Shown in pieces: positions 6,930 to 14,977 of a stretch of DNA of 20,385 nt. The position numbers were made by a program, and so were the translations under genes. The stretch's first letter is position 1. Every line of letters starts with the position of its first letter. A model generated the notes under the pieces. The model saw nothing but the letters and a program-made list of their open reading frames with translations, was not told where the DNA came from and searched no databases. This DNA comes from Kiritimatiellia bacterium. GTDB lineage: Bacteria; Verrucomicrobiota; Kiritimatiellia; RFP12; UBA1067. The stretch spans positions 1-20,385 of the forward strand of contig JAKSOY010000058.1 in assembly GCA_024405255.1 (NCBI GenBank), read 5' to 3'.

Positions 6930-6960
6930 AGCGGCATTTGTCCTGACTGGCAACCGGGAC

Positions 6961-9900
6961 TCAACGCAGGAACAATGTCAACCCGGTGGTGGCGTAGAGT
7001 CCGTCGTCACGTGCAATGAGGCCGCACGGCATCGATGCGACAGCGGTGAACTTCGCATTCGGCTTCGCGTCCCATGTGATGAGCGGCTCGTTCTTCTTGA
7101 TGTTCGCCAGATCGAGCTTCACCTTCACGCGCGCACCGTCTTCGCTCGTGAGCTGCGACCCAGCCGGCAGCGGCGACGTGCGGCCCCTGAGGTCGATCGT
7201 CGAGCCGTCCATCAGGTTGAAGTGCCAGAGATAGTCGCTGACCGGCGTATAGGTGCCGTGGATGTTGATCCACGACGCACCTTCGAGATACTGCGCAGTA
7301 CCCCAACGCATCGTGAGATCATGTACGTCAACCGGGCAATTGAGGGTGATTGCGCAATTCAAGTCGAAGTCGGTCTGGCTCGCGCGCACGGACGTCTTGT
7401 CGAATGTGATAAAACCTCCCGCCGTCACGGTGATCTTCCCCTTCGTCATTTCGCAGTTGTCCACATAGAACCTCTTGCCGACGCCGATGTTCACCGTGAG
7501 TTCGTGTCCGGCAAGGTCCAGCAGCGTCGGAGCATACCCTCCACCGACGAAGCCCAACGAGAACTGGGCGTCCAGTTTCGAATCCGCGGTCAACCGCACG
7601 GTGCCGATACTCGCGTTGCCGGCCCCGCAATCGCCCATCAGGTTCGCGATCGTGCCGCCCGCCAGCGTGAACTTCGTCGACGGGCTCACGCAGTCGCCGC
7701 CGCCCCACACGTTGAACACGCCGTTCGAATTGATGACGACTTCGTCCTCCACCCCCGCCCAGGGGTAGCATTCCTTCTTCGCCATGAACTGGCCCGCATC
7801 GACGACGGTACCGCCGCCCCACGTCTGACCGCCCTTCGTCGAACGGAAGGTACCACCGCCTTCCTTGACGACTTTGATGCCGCCCGAAATCGCCACGGTC
7901 GCATTGTCCACCGTACGCGGCGCCGGCACATTGATGTGAAGTTCGGAAAGTCCGACCGAACCCGTGTAGGTCGAGATCGAACCCTGGAACGGCTTCGTCC
8001 CCTTGTTCGGATAGAAGACGCACCCGACTCGGTCGAAGAGACCCGCCATCCCGTCGCCCGCGCGCCGTGCCGGCACGAGGTCGCGGACGAGCTGCTTCCC
8101 GGCGGCCGTCACATCCCAGAACTTGAGACTGTACAGGCGCATCTTCGCGCACATCGCCGTGCCTTTGCTGTTGTTCGCAAACACGTAGATCGTGCGGCTC
8201 GCGTTGGGCGAACCATTCGCATTGGCCGTCTGTTCGCGCGAAAGGGATCCGCCGTTGATCCGGTTGTAGATCTTCGATCCATCCGTACCAAATTCCGCCT
8301 TGTAACGCGTACCGAGCGTGACGATCGCCCCGTTCGAGGTCGCACCCGCACGCGCATTGCCGCAGTCGAAGAACGCACCCCCCGAGAAGTCCGCAAAACG
8401 CCAGTCATCGGTATCGGCATTCGCATAGACGCCCACGAGCGCCTCGCCGGTATAGTCGCGCGGAATGAAATCCATCTCGGCCTGCAGCGTCGCCTTCGGC
8501 ACCAGGCCGATGTCGACGAACTGCCCGCCGTCGGACTCGATCCACTCGATTTCCTGCACGCCCGAATAGAGCGTTCCCGTGCCCTTCAGGTCGCTCACGT
8601 AGAGCTTGTGCCCGTTGAGGTTGATCGTCGTGTCGATTGCGACGGACCCCAACCCGCGCCAATCCGAATCACCCGGCAGCGAGCTCGGGAAGTTGATCTT
8701 CGCGTAGGCGATCTGCGCCGCATTCGTGCAGGTGAACACCTTGTCGTCCGGAATCGTCAGTTCCGTGAGCGCCATCGGCACGCCCGTGACCGGCAAGCCC
8801 GCCGTCGTGCAGGACCAGTTGGCGGGATCGGAGAGGTCGTTCGGATCGTCGCCCGCACCGATGTAGGTCGCCTTTTCGATCGTCGCGAATCCGACCTGCA
8901 GTTCAAGCTGCTGCTCGCCGTTCACATAGAGGCTGAAACCTTCAAGCGATTCGCCGTTCGCATCCGTGACGACCAGCTCGATCGCATTGGCCTCGGCCTG
9001 CGTGAGCCAGCCGCACGGCGCGATCACGAGGCGCTTCGGCACGGACGGATCGCCCGTATACTGAACCTCGATGCGCTTGAGCGTCTTGAAGACGTTGACG
9101 CCCACCTCGCCGATGAACGACACCTTCTCGGTGAAACCCGTATCGTCCGCCTTCATCACCCAGCAGGAATTCGCGCCGCCGATCTGGAAGGCATAGCCCT
9201 GGATCGAACCGCTGCCCGAGAGTCGTCCGTTCCACGTAAGCAAGGAGGACCCGACCTTGTTCACCGTTGCCCCCGCCTTGATCTCGAGGTCCATCTGACT
9301 CTGTGTCTCGGTCACCTCTTTCTGCGAAAAATCGCACACACCTTCCTCGATGACAACCTTCAATCCGGCCGCATTCACGACATCCCACCAACAGAGTTCG
9401 CTTGAGCCAAAGCAATGGACGCCATTGGTAATCGAACCGGTGACGGTCCCTTCGATCCAAAGTCGGCCCCGGTTGTCGATGCGGTCCAGATTCACCGTCG
9501 CGCCCGAAAACACAAGGTAGTTGTTGCGCAAGAGCGTCAGCGGCACCGCGCCTTCCAGCACGGCCACGTTGTTCGCCGAACCCGAGAGCGTGCGCATGTC
9601 GATGCGGTTCCCCGTCTCGGCCGGACCGCCGATCCGGCCGCCTTCTTCGACAATGACCCGTCCCAAAATCGCATTCGCATCCACCGCACCCACGCCGTCA
9701 TTGAAGAGACAACCCCGCAGGACGATCGTCTTACCGTGCGTGGGATCGTTGAGGTTGACATCCGTGTAAATGCGGTTCGGCAAGTTCGCATCAAGCATGG
9801 CGTTCGAGTCAATCAGGAGCGTCCCCGCACGCGCCGCCCCCACCTGCTTACCATGGATGATTTTCGCCAGGCCGTCCAGAATCTGCACGTCACACGCCTG

Positions 9901-12900
9901 CGCGAGGACCGTATCCTGTACATCCAACGCCCCCGCACCATCCTTGACGAATGCGATGTTCTCGCCCAGCTGAACCGTCGCATAGTCGGCCGGCACGGTC
10001 CGCCCCGTCGGCACCGTCACGCACACTTCGCCCAGCGTGTCGGCAGCCGAATTCACAATCGATCCCAAACCGTTCAGCATACCGAGCGTCAGACGATGGC
10101 CGTTCAAGTCGATCTCGTCGACAAAGAGGCCCTTGAGCCCCGCCCAGTCGCAATCGTGCGTCAGCGGACCCGACACCTGGATCGTACGGCACACGAGCGG
10201 CGTTTCGAGCGGACAACTGAAATCGGAATTGCCCGGAATCGTCACCGCCGTCACCTCCGTCGGATAGGCGCCTTCGACAAGTCCCATCGCGTTCGAGCAG
10301 ATCCAGTTCTCCGGCGCGAGCAGATTGTCCGTCTTGTTCCAGCCCTTCCACAAGGCCGTCACCACCGGCAACCCCTGCGCCACGTTGAGGACGACTTTGG
10401 CAGATCCCTCGATCTCTTCGACCGTCAACCAACCCACCGCGCATTCACGACCGTCGACCGTATGGATGCGCACCGTGATGAGACTCGCCTGCCCGGATGT
10501 CGTCGTTCCGGCCGGACACACCACCAATCTTTCCGGCAACGTGTCGTCTTCGAGTTCGACATCGAACATCTTCAAGTTTGTAATGAACGCCAGATCCTCC
10601 TCCGCGACTTTCACAATCGACGTGAAACCCGCCGCGTTTGCCCTGACGCGCCAGCAACTCAAATCGCCGCCCATCACGATGTTGCTACCCGTCAAGCTGC
10701 CGTTACCCTTCAACACGCCGTTCCACGTCACTATGGAAGTACAGTCGCCATGGAACGTCGCTCCGTCCTTGATTTCCAGCGACTGATTGATGATGGTGAT
10801 GCTCTCCACCGGATGATTGAATTCGGCCGTACCTTCTTCAACGATGACATCGAGTCCTTCAAAACGGCCCCCGCTCCAGTAGCTAACCGTTCCTCCAGAG
10901 CAGTGAAGTCCGTTCGTGACTGACCCCTTACAGGTTCCTTCGAACTGCACCCAACCGCCGCGGTTGTCGATACGGTCGAGCGCAAATCTCGGTCCATCGC
11001 TGAAGACCATCTTCACACCCGCGCACGTGGTCAACGGCACCGCGCCTTCAACGACGAGATTCGTTTCGCTGCTGCTCGCCAGATTACGGGCGTCGATACG
11101 GTTCATCACACTGCCAGTCGCGTTGACCGTCCGTCCGCCAATGGTTCCACCTTCTCGCACAACCAGATGACACATGAGAGCGTTGGGGCCCTCCTGGCCG
11201 GCACCGTCATTGAGCACCGTACCCGCGAGGACGAGCGTTTTGCCGTGCGTCGACTCGTTCAAGGATAGGCTCTTGTAGACATTGTCCGGCAGATTGTAGT
11301 CAAGCGTCGCACCCGCCGCCACGTAGAGCGTACCCGGCACGGCCGCGCCCGCGAGATTACCATGCACAAGGCGAAGTGTACCCGCCAAAATGTCGACATC
11401 GCCCGACTTGACCAGCAACTGGTCGTTCACTTCGATCGGATGTTCGCTCGCGCTTTCAAAGACAAACTTCACTTTTTCGCCGGGCACAATCGTGTCGTTG
11501 ATCGAACGCGCCGTCCGCGTTTCGCCGGATCCGACGACCATTCGCAAGACACCGTTCGTGACCGTCGCCGTACCATCGGGCTGCGCCAGCGTCAACGTGT
11601 GTCCGCCCAAATCAAGCGTTCCCGTGAGCGCGAGCGGACAGCCGCTCCAGTCGCAGTCGCCGCCCAAGGTCGACGGCAGCTGGACGGTCTTAAACGCGAA
11701 CGTCGTCCCCTTCGGCCAGTTGAACGTGCTGCCCGAAGGAACGATGACGGCGGTTTCTTCCGTCGGCAACGCACCGGTCACCACCGTACCCAGCGTATTG
11801 ACGCAGGTCCAGTTCTCCGGATCCGAGACGTCAAAACTCGCGGGCGAGCGCGTATCGCCCTTCCAGGTCGCCGAAACGATGAGGTCCGTACGCGGGCTCA
11901 TCACAAGGTTGCCGTTTTCCACGTGGAAAGAGAACGGAACTTCATCGCAACTCGCCACGAAACAGTCGGCGATTGATGCATCTGCCCCCGCCGGCAGCGG
12001 CATCAGCGCGTACGCCGTCGCATACTGGTGGTTCGTGTGGGTGGACGTCAAGTCGATAAAGATGGGATTCGTCGCCGAAGCGGTCAGGACAACCGATCCG
12101 GCCGTAATGTGGTCGCAGGCCGTATCCGAAACATCGAACTTGAGATGCGTGCCACCGGCAACCGTCAACGCGCCCCTCACCACGTAATCGCCTGTCGCGC
12201 CATTCTGAAGCGAGAACGTACCCTCCGCGATGTTCAACGCCGGATAGGAAGTGACACCGCTGAAGTCCGCCATGTAGTGACCGACCTTCGAGACAATCGA
12301 GAAATCGTTCACATCCTGTTCGGCCTCGGCGAGCGTACCTTCATGAACGGCGAGCACCCCGCCGTCGTCGGTGTAGGCGATGCCGCCCCATGTAAAGGCC
12401 CCTTTGGCCGTATTGCCGTAGAACTGATTCCCGTTGGCGAGATCGCGCAAACCAACCATGCCGCCTTGGATGGCCGGCACATAGTCGCCCACAACCCGAC
12501 GCGTGCCATCGACAACATCCATGAACTTGACCGACCACAAACGCATCGCGACACTACTCAGAACACCCTTCATGTTACCGCCGCAGACACAGACCGGCTG
12601 TGACTCGATATTGTTGTTGCTGCTGGCGGTCTTGTGGTTGACGACCTTCGCCCCGTCCGTCAGGCGTGTCACATCAAGGTAGGCAAGGTTGGGATTGCCG
12701 TCCTCGGTACCGAACTTGGAGAGATAGCGCGTGCCGCTCGTCATCGTTCCACCATCGTTGACACGACCGTTGCTACCGCTCCCGCAACCGCAGTCGAAGT
12801 AGTAGTGCCAACTCGCATTGAAATAGCGCCAGGCCACCGCATCGCTCGTATCCACATGCGTACCCACCACGATATCGCCCGTGGCTGCGAGCGGAGCCCA

Positions 12901-13683
12901 GTCAAGTTCCGCCTGCAGCGTCTTCGTCGCATAGACACCGGTCTTAGCATGCTCGTAACCGTTGGCGATGAGATAGGTGACCTTGGTCGCCGGATCGTCC
13001 GGGCCCACCAGGTGCCCCGCTCCTTGCGAACCATAGAACTTGCCCTCGACACGGTCCCATAGGCCGACCTCATGGCTGGACGAGCGGCACGGCACGAAGT
13101 CGCGCACGAGCTGACGCGTCCCGTCCACCACGTCGGAGAGCTGCAGGGAATAGAGCGTCATGCGTTCGTAGCACATCACCGCCTTCAAGGCCCCGCCGAA
13201 CACATAGACGTCTTCCGCTTCCGGCGGAGTGCCGCCGGCCGTCTTGACCGCCGGCGCGAGAACGGTACCCGTTGCCACATCCGTTGCTGTCGCATAGACC
13301 TGATTGGCATCATTGATACCGCATTCCAATACGTAGCGCGTTGTCGTGTCGAGTTTCTTTGATGCGTCCTGCCCTACGCGGATATAGCTGCCATTGTTCG
13401 ACGCGCAGTCGAAGATGAAGCCGCCACCATAGTTGAAGAAACGCCACGCCTGAAGGACGTCGTTCTTGCCCGTGCCGAGCATGATGTTACCGGTCTGCTC
13501 GTGCGGAATGAAATCCATCGTGGCCCGCAGCGTCTTCGAGGCCTTCCACCCCGTATTGACGTTCTGCTGGCCGGTCGAACGCACCCACTCCAGCTGCGTA
13601 TAGCCCGCCGGCATCTCAACCGCAACGGCAGAAAATCCCGTCCACCCTGCGACAATCACACCCAACCACTTGATGATTCGCAT
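6961..13683 (-). CDS. Giant secreted surface protein with jellyroll and beta-helix (autotransporter-type) repeats
   Basis: The 2,240-residue protein begins with a signal peptide (about 1-22). Three related jellyroll modules of the LamG/concanavalin-like type follow the pattern 'LEW-x-x-S-x-G-Q-x-V-x-x-G', 'MDFIP', 'WRF', 'FDCG', 'VRD-x-VP' (about 27-225, 237-425 and 1709-1893). Between them is a repeat of about 500 residues (605-1109 and 1110-1604), with a third partial copy at 1605-1709. Each copy opens with a WKG...ENW-C segment and continues with strand-rich LNGHxLTL, THGKT and EGGxIGG motifs, as in autotransporter-associated beta-helices. The C-terminal part (1900-2240) is further beta-helix. 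No autotransporter barrel, LPXTG or PEP-CTERM tail is visible; it ends TTGLTLFLR. Such proteins are likely adhesins or glycan-binding surface proteins; function here is inference. It has its own strong promoter. Confidence 0.85.
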   Translation of the reverse strand: MRIIKWLGVIVAGWTGFSAVAVEMPAGYTQLEWVRSTGQQNVNTGWKASKTLRATMDFIPHEQTGNIMLGTGKNDVLQAWRFFNYGGGFIFDCASNNGSYIRVGQDASKKLDTTTRYVLECGINDANQVYATATDVATGTVLAPAVKTAGGTPPEAEDVYVFGGALKAVMCYERMTLYSLQLSDVVDGTRQLVRDFVPCRSSSHEVGLWDRVEGKFYGSQGAGHLVGPDDPATKVTYLIANGYEHAKTGVYATKTLQAELDWAPLAATGDIVVGTHVDTSDAVAWRYFNASWHYYFDCGCGSGSNGRVNDGGTMTSGTRYLSKFGTEDGNPNLAYLDVTRLTDGAKVVNHKTASSNNNIESQPVCVCGGNMKGVLSSVAMRLWSVKFMDVVDGTRRVVGDYVPAIQGGMVGLRDLANGNQFYGNTAKGAFTWGGIAYTDDGGVLAVHEGTLAEAEQDVNDFSIVSKVGHYMADFSGVTSYPALNIAEGTFSLQNGATGDYVVRGALTVAGGTHLKFDVSDTACDHITAGSVVLTASATNPIFIDLTSTHTNHQYATAYALMPLPAGADASIADCFVASCDEVPFSFHVENGNLVMSPRTDLIVSATWKGDTRSPASFDVSDPENWTCVNTLGTVVTGALPTEETAVIVPSGSTFNWPKGTTFAFKTVQLPSTLGGDCDWSGCPLALTGTLDLGGHTLTLAQPDGTATVTNGVLRMVVGSGETRTARSINDTIVPGEKVKFVFESASEHPIEVNDQLLVKSGDVDILAGTLRLVHGNLAGAAVPGTLYVAAGATLDYNLPDNVYKSLSLNESTHGKTLVLAGTVLNDGAGQEGPNALMCHLVVREGGTIGGRTVNATGSVMNRIDARNLASSSETNLVVEGAVPLTTCAGVKMVFSDGPRFALDRIDNRGGWVQFEGTCKGSVTNGLHCSGGTVSYWSGGRFEGLDVIVEEGTAEFNHPVESITIINQSLEIKDGATFHGDCTSIVTWNGVLKGNGSLTGSNIVMGGDLSCWRVRANAAGFTSIVKVAEEDLAFITNLKMFDVELEDDTLPERLVVCPAGTTTSGQASLITVRIHTVDGRECAVGWLTVEEIEGSAKVVLNVAQGLPVVTALWKGWNKTDNLLAPENWICSNAMGLVEGAYPTEVTAVTIPGNSDFSCPLETPLVCRTIQVSGPLTHDCDWAGLKGLFVDEIDLNGHRLTLGMLNGLGSIVNSAADTLGEVCVTVPTGRTVPADYATVQLGENIAFVKDGAGALDVQDTVLAQACDVQILDGLAKIIHGKQVGAARAGTLLIDSNAMLDANLPNRIYTDVNLNDPTHGKTIVLRGCLFNDGVGAVDANAILGRVIVEEGGRIGGPAETGNRIDMRTLSGSANNVAVLEGAVPLTLLRNNYLVFSGATVNLDRIDNRGRLWIEGTVTGSITNGVHCFGSSELCWWDVVNAAGLKVVIEEGVCDFSQKEVTETQSQMDLEIKAGATVNKVGSSLLTWNGRLSGSGSIQGYAFQIGGANSCWVMKADDTGFTEKVSFIGEVGVNVFKTLKRIEVQYTGDPSVPKRLVIAPCGWLTQAEANAIELVVTDANGESLEGFSLYVNGEQQLELQVGFATIEKATYIGAGDDPNDLSDPANWSCTTAGLPVTGVPMALTELTIPDDKVFTCTNAAQIAYAKINFPSSLPGDSDWRGLGSVAIDTTINLNGHKLYVSDLKGTGTLYSGVQEIEWIESDGGQFVDIGLVPKATLQAEMDFIPRDYTGEALVGVYANADTDDWRFADFSGGAFFDCGNARAGATSNGAIVTLGTRYKAEFGTDGSKIYNRINGGSLSREQTANANGSPNASRTIYVFANNSKGTAMCAKMRLYSLKFWDVTAAGKQLVRDLVPARRAGDGMAGLFDRVGCVFYPNKGTKPFQGSISTYTGSVGLSELHINVPAPRTVDNATVAISGGIKVVKEGGGTFRSTKGGQTWGGGTVVDAGQFMAKKECYPWAGVEDEVVINSNGVFNVWGGGDCVSPSTKFTLAGGTIANLMGDCGAGNASIGTVRLTADSKLDAQFSLGFVGGGYAPTLLDLAGHELTVNIGVGKRFYVDNCEMTKGKITVTAGGFITFDKTSVRASQTDFDLNCAITLNCPVDVHDLTMRWGTAQYLEGASWINIHGTYTPVSDYLWHFNLMDGSTIDLRGRTSPLPAGSQLTSEDGARVKVKLDLANIKKNEPLITWDAKPNAKFTAVASMPCGLIARDDGLYATTGLTLFLR
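8005..8559 (-). repeat. Jellyroll module 3 of the giant protein
   Basis: Residues about 1709-1893 (IEWIESDGGQFVDIGL... MDFIPRDYTG... WRFADFSGG... FFDCG... RDLVPARRAG... LFDRVGCVFYP). It is closest in layout to module 1 (LEWVRSTGQQNVNTGW... MDFIPHEQTG... WRFFNYGGG... FDCA... RDFVPCR). Confidence 0.8.
8557..8871 (-). repeat. Beta-helix repeat copy C (head only) of the giant protein
   Basis: Residues about 1605-1709 align with the heads of copies A and B (ANWSCTTAGLPVTG, GDSDWRGLG, LNGHKLYV). The copy then stops and a jellyroll module begins. Confidence 0.75.
8872..10356 (-). repeat. Beta-helix repeat copy B of the giant protein
   Basis: Residues about 1110-1604. Shared landmarks with copy A are ENWICSNAMG, HDCDWAG, LNGHRLTLG, THGKTIVLRG, EEGGRIGG, RIDNRG, SITNGVHC and LLTWNGRLSGSGS. 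Confidence 0.8.
10357..11871 (-). repeat. Beta-helix repeat copy A of the giant protein
   Basis: Residues about 605-1109. Landmarks are ENWTCVNTLG, GDCDWSG, LGGHTLTLA, THGKTLVLAG, REGGTIGG, RIDNRGG, SVTNGLHC and IVTWNGVLKGNGS, in the same order and spacing as copy B. Confidence 0.8.
12409..12975 (-). repeat. Jellyroll module 2 of the giant protein
   Basis: Residues about 237-425 repeat module 1: YLIANGYEHAKTGVYATKTL, AELDWAPLAATGDIVVG, WRYFNASWHYYFDCG, VAMRLWSVKFMDVVDGTRR, GDYVPA and LANGNQFYG. The opening LEW segment is shortened. Confidence 0.78.
13009..13605 (-). repeat. Jellyroll module 1 of the giant protein
   Basis: Residues about 27-225, directly after the signal peptide. The opening PAGYTQLEWVRSTGQQNV fits a motif common in gut bacterial and phage surface proteins (the 'GYTQLEYIESTGTQ' pattern). 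Confidence 0.8.
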
Positions 13684-13689
13684 TTTCAT

Positions 13690-13695
13690 CTCCTT
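13690..13695 (-). promoter_or_regulatory. Ribosome-binding site fixing the start of the giant protein
   Basis: AAGGAG lies 6 bases before the ATG at 13683. It directly abuts the in-frame ATG at 13689, which is too close for initiation. The protein therefore starts MRIIKWLG, giving a normal signal peptide. Confidence 0.8.
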
Positions 13696-13746
13696 AACCT
13701 CGCAATACAACAACAATCGGGCCCCCTATGGTCCCCTCTGATTTCC

Positions 13747-13775
13747 ATTATAACAAATTTAAAACGAGTTGACAA
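13747..13775 (-). promoter_or_regulatory. Promoter of the giant surface protein gene
   Basis: Minus strand TTGTCA (13775-13770), 17-base spacer, TGT-TATAAT (TATAAT at 13752-13747). This is the best overall sigma70 match in the window (5/6 and 6/6). The -35 overlaps the T-tract of the upstream terminator. Confidence 0.92.
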
Positions 13776-13799
13776 AAAAATCATACACGCCCGCGCGTA
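13774..13799 (-). terminator. Intrinsic terminator of the esterase/DUF4038 operon
   Basis: On the minus strand TACGCGC pairs with GCGTGTA (plus arms 13793-13799 and 13784-13790, one G-U), followed by TGA and seven Ts (13780-13774). It lies 27 bases after the SGNH gene stop. The tight loop would open to about 4 bases. Confidence 0.8.
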
Positions 13800-13825
13800 C
13801 AACGAATACAGACGGCAACGCCGCC

Positions 13826-14899
13826 TCACTGCTTCAGCGCGGCGCGCAGAATCGGTGTCAGCTTCTTCGTCATGTTGGCGAAGGCTTCGTCGTTGGGATG
13901 CACGCCGTCCATCGACCATTCGCAGTCGCCATAGAGGTCCTGTCCCGGGACGTAGCGGAAGTTCTTGTACTTGGCGGCGACCTTCGGGGCGAGTTCTTCG
14001 AACAGCCGCGTCTTCGCCTCTTCGCCCGCCAGCCGGTCGGGCCACATCCAGAGATTGCACCGATGCGGCGCCCCCAGCAGGATGACCGGCGTCGTCGGAT
14101 GCTTCGTGCAGAGGATGTCGAAGAACTTCTCGAAGTTCGCGCGGATGTTCGCGACGGACAGGTTGTGGAACGGATCGCACACGTAGACGCTCGCCTCCTT
14201 TTCCGCCATCAGTTCCGCCATCGCCGGTTCGAGCTTCGCGCCGCCGGAGAAACCGAGGTTGACCACGGGACGATCGAGGGCACGTCCCAGACGCGACGTC
14301 AGTCCAAGTCCCGCGCGGCACGCGAACGCACCGTGGATGATGCTGGTGCCGTAGTAGATCACAGGCTTGTCACGACGCGGCGGAATCAACGTCGTCTTCG
14401 CCCCCGCATCCGTACCCAACGCGACGGACTGCAACCGGTTGCGGAGCGGCAGATAGAGGCGGAAGCGCCGCTTTCCGGCCGGGAGGTTTTCCAGCAGCGG
14501 ATAGGTCATCTCCACCGCCCACTTGGTGCCGTGACCCATTGTCGCCGCCCAGCGCCACTTCCCCTGATCGAAGATGTAGAGGTCGAAACCCGAGAACGCG
14601 ACATAGTTGAAGTTCAATTCGCCGAAGCGGTTGCTGGCGTATTTCACCTTCACGGCGATGTTGCGCGAATCGCTCTCGAAGTCGACGAGCTGGCCCGTGG
14701 GCGTGACGCCGTTGCCCCAGACGCCCGGAAGGGTCCGTTTCACACGCGCGGGAATCCGGTCGAACGGACGCTCCACGTCATCCCACAACCGCCCTTCCAC
14801 ATCGGCCGGACGGATCTCCGTCCATTGCGCATTCGGCGCCAGTCCGGCAATCAGGGCCATCGACAGCGCCCCCATCAAGCAAACCAAAACTTTCTTCAT
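13826..14899 (-). CDS. Secreted two-domain GDSL/SGNH esterase
   Basis: A signal peptide (1-18) precedes an N-terminal beta-sandwich with the GxDLY-type motif (SGFDLYIF, 103-110), then a GDSL lipase/acylhydrolase domain. The catalytic blocks are YGTSIIHG (183-190; nucleophile S186), NLGFSGG (214-220) and SMDGVHPND (329-337; D331 and H334). This layout matches the Pfam pair GxDLY plus GDSL-like family 3, which is common in Bacteroidetes and PVC polysaccharide loci, where related proteins deacylate glycans. The substrate is unknown. The 357-residue length is complete and the triad looks intact. An AAGGA site lies 7 bases before the ATG. It is the last gene of the cassette, 78 bases after the DUF4038 gene, and is followed by a terminator. 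Confidence 0.88.
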   Translation of the reverse strand: MKKVLVCLMGALSMALIAGLAPNAQWTEIRPADVEGRLWDDVERPFDRIPARVKRTLPGVWGNGVTPTGQLVDFESDSRNIAVKVKYASNRFGELNFNYVAFSGFDLYIFDQGKWRWAATMGHGTKWAVEMTYPLLENLPAGKRRFRLYLPLRNRLQSVALGTDAGAKTTLIPPRRDKPVIYYGTSIIHGAFACRAGLGLTSRLGRALDRPVVNLGFSGGAKLEPAMAELMAEKEASVYVCDPFHNLSVANIRANFEKFFDILCTKHPTTPVILLGAPHRCNLWMWPDRLAGEEAKTRLFEELAPKVAAKYKNFRYVPGQDLYGDCEWSMDGVHPNDEAFANMTKKLTPILRAALKQ

Positions 14900-14930
14900 C
14901 TTCGTTTCCTTTCTCGTCAGATCTCAAAAT

Positions 14931-14960
14931 GTCATACCACTCTTCGTCCCCGCCAATCAA
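14931..14960 (-). promoter_or_regulatory. Possible internal promoter before the SGNH esterase gene
   Basis: Minus strand TTGATT (14960-14955), 18-base spacer, TGG-TATGAC (14936-14931), in the 78-base gap between genes. It keeps the TGn extension seen at the five strong promoters, but the -10 matches only 4 of 6. Confidence 0.35.
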
Positions 14961-14977
14961 GGTCGAGGACGCGATCA

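Noticed and set aside
6856..9405. 849-codon plus-strand open frame
   Set aside because: Antisense to the giant repeat protein, Arg/His-rich and without motifs, signal peptide or ribosome-binding site.
9415..10923. 502-codon plus-strand open frame
   Set aside because: Also antisense to the giant protein with the same low-information composition.
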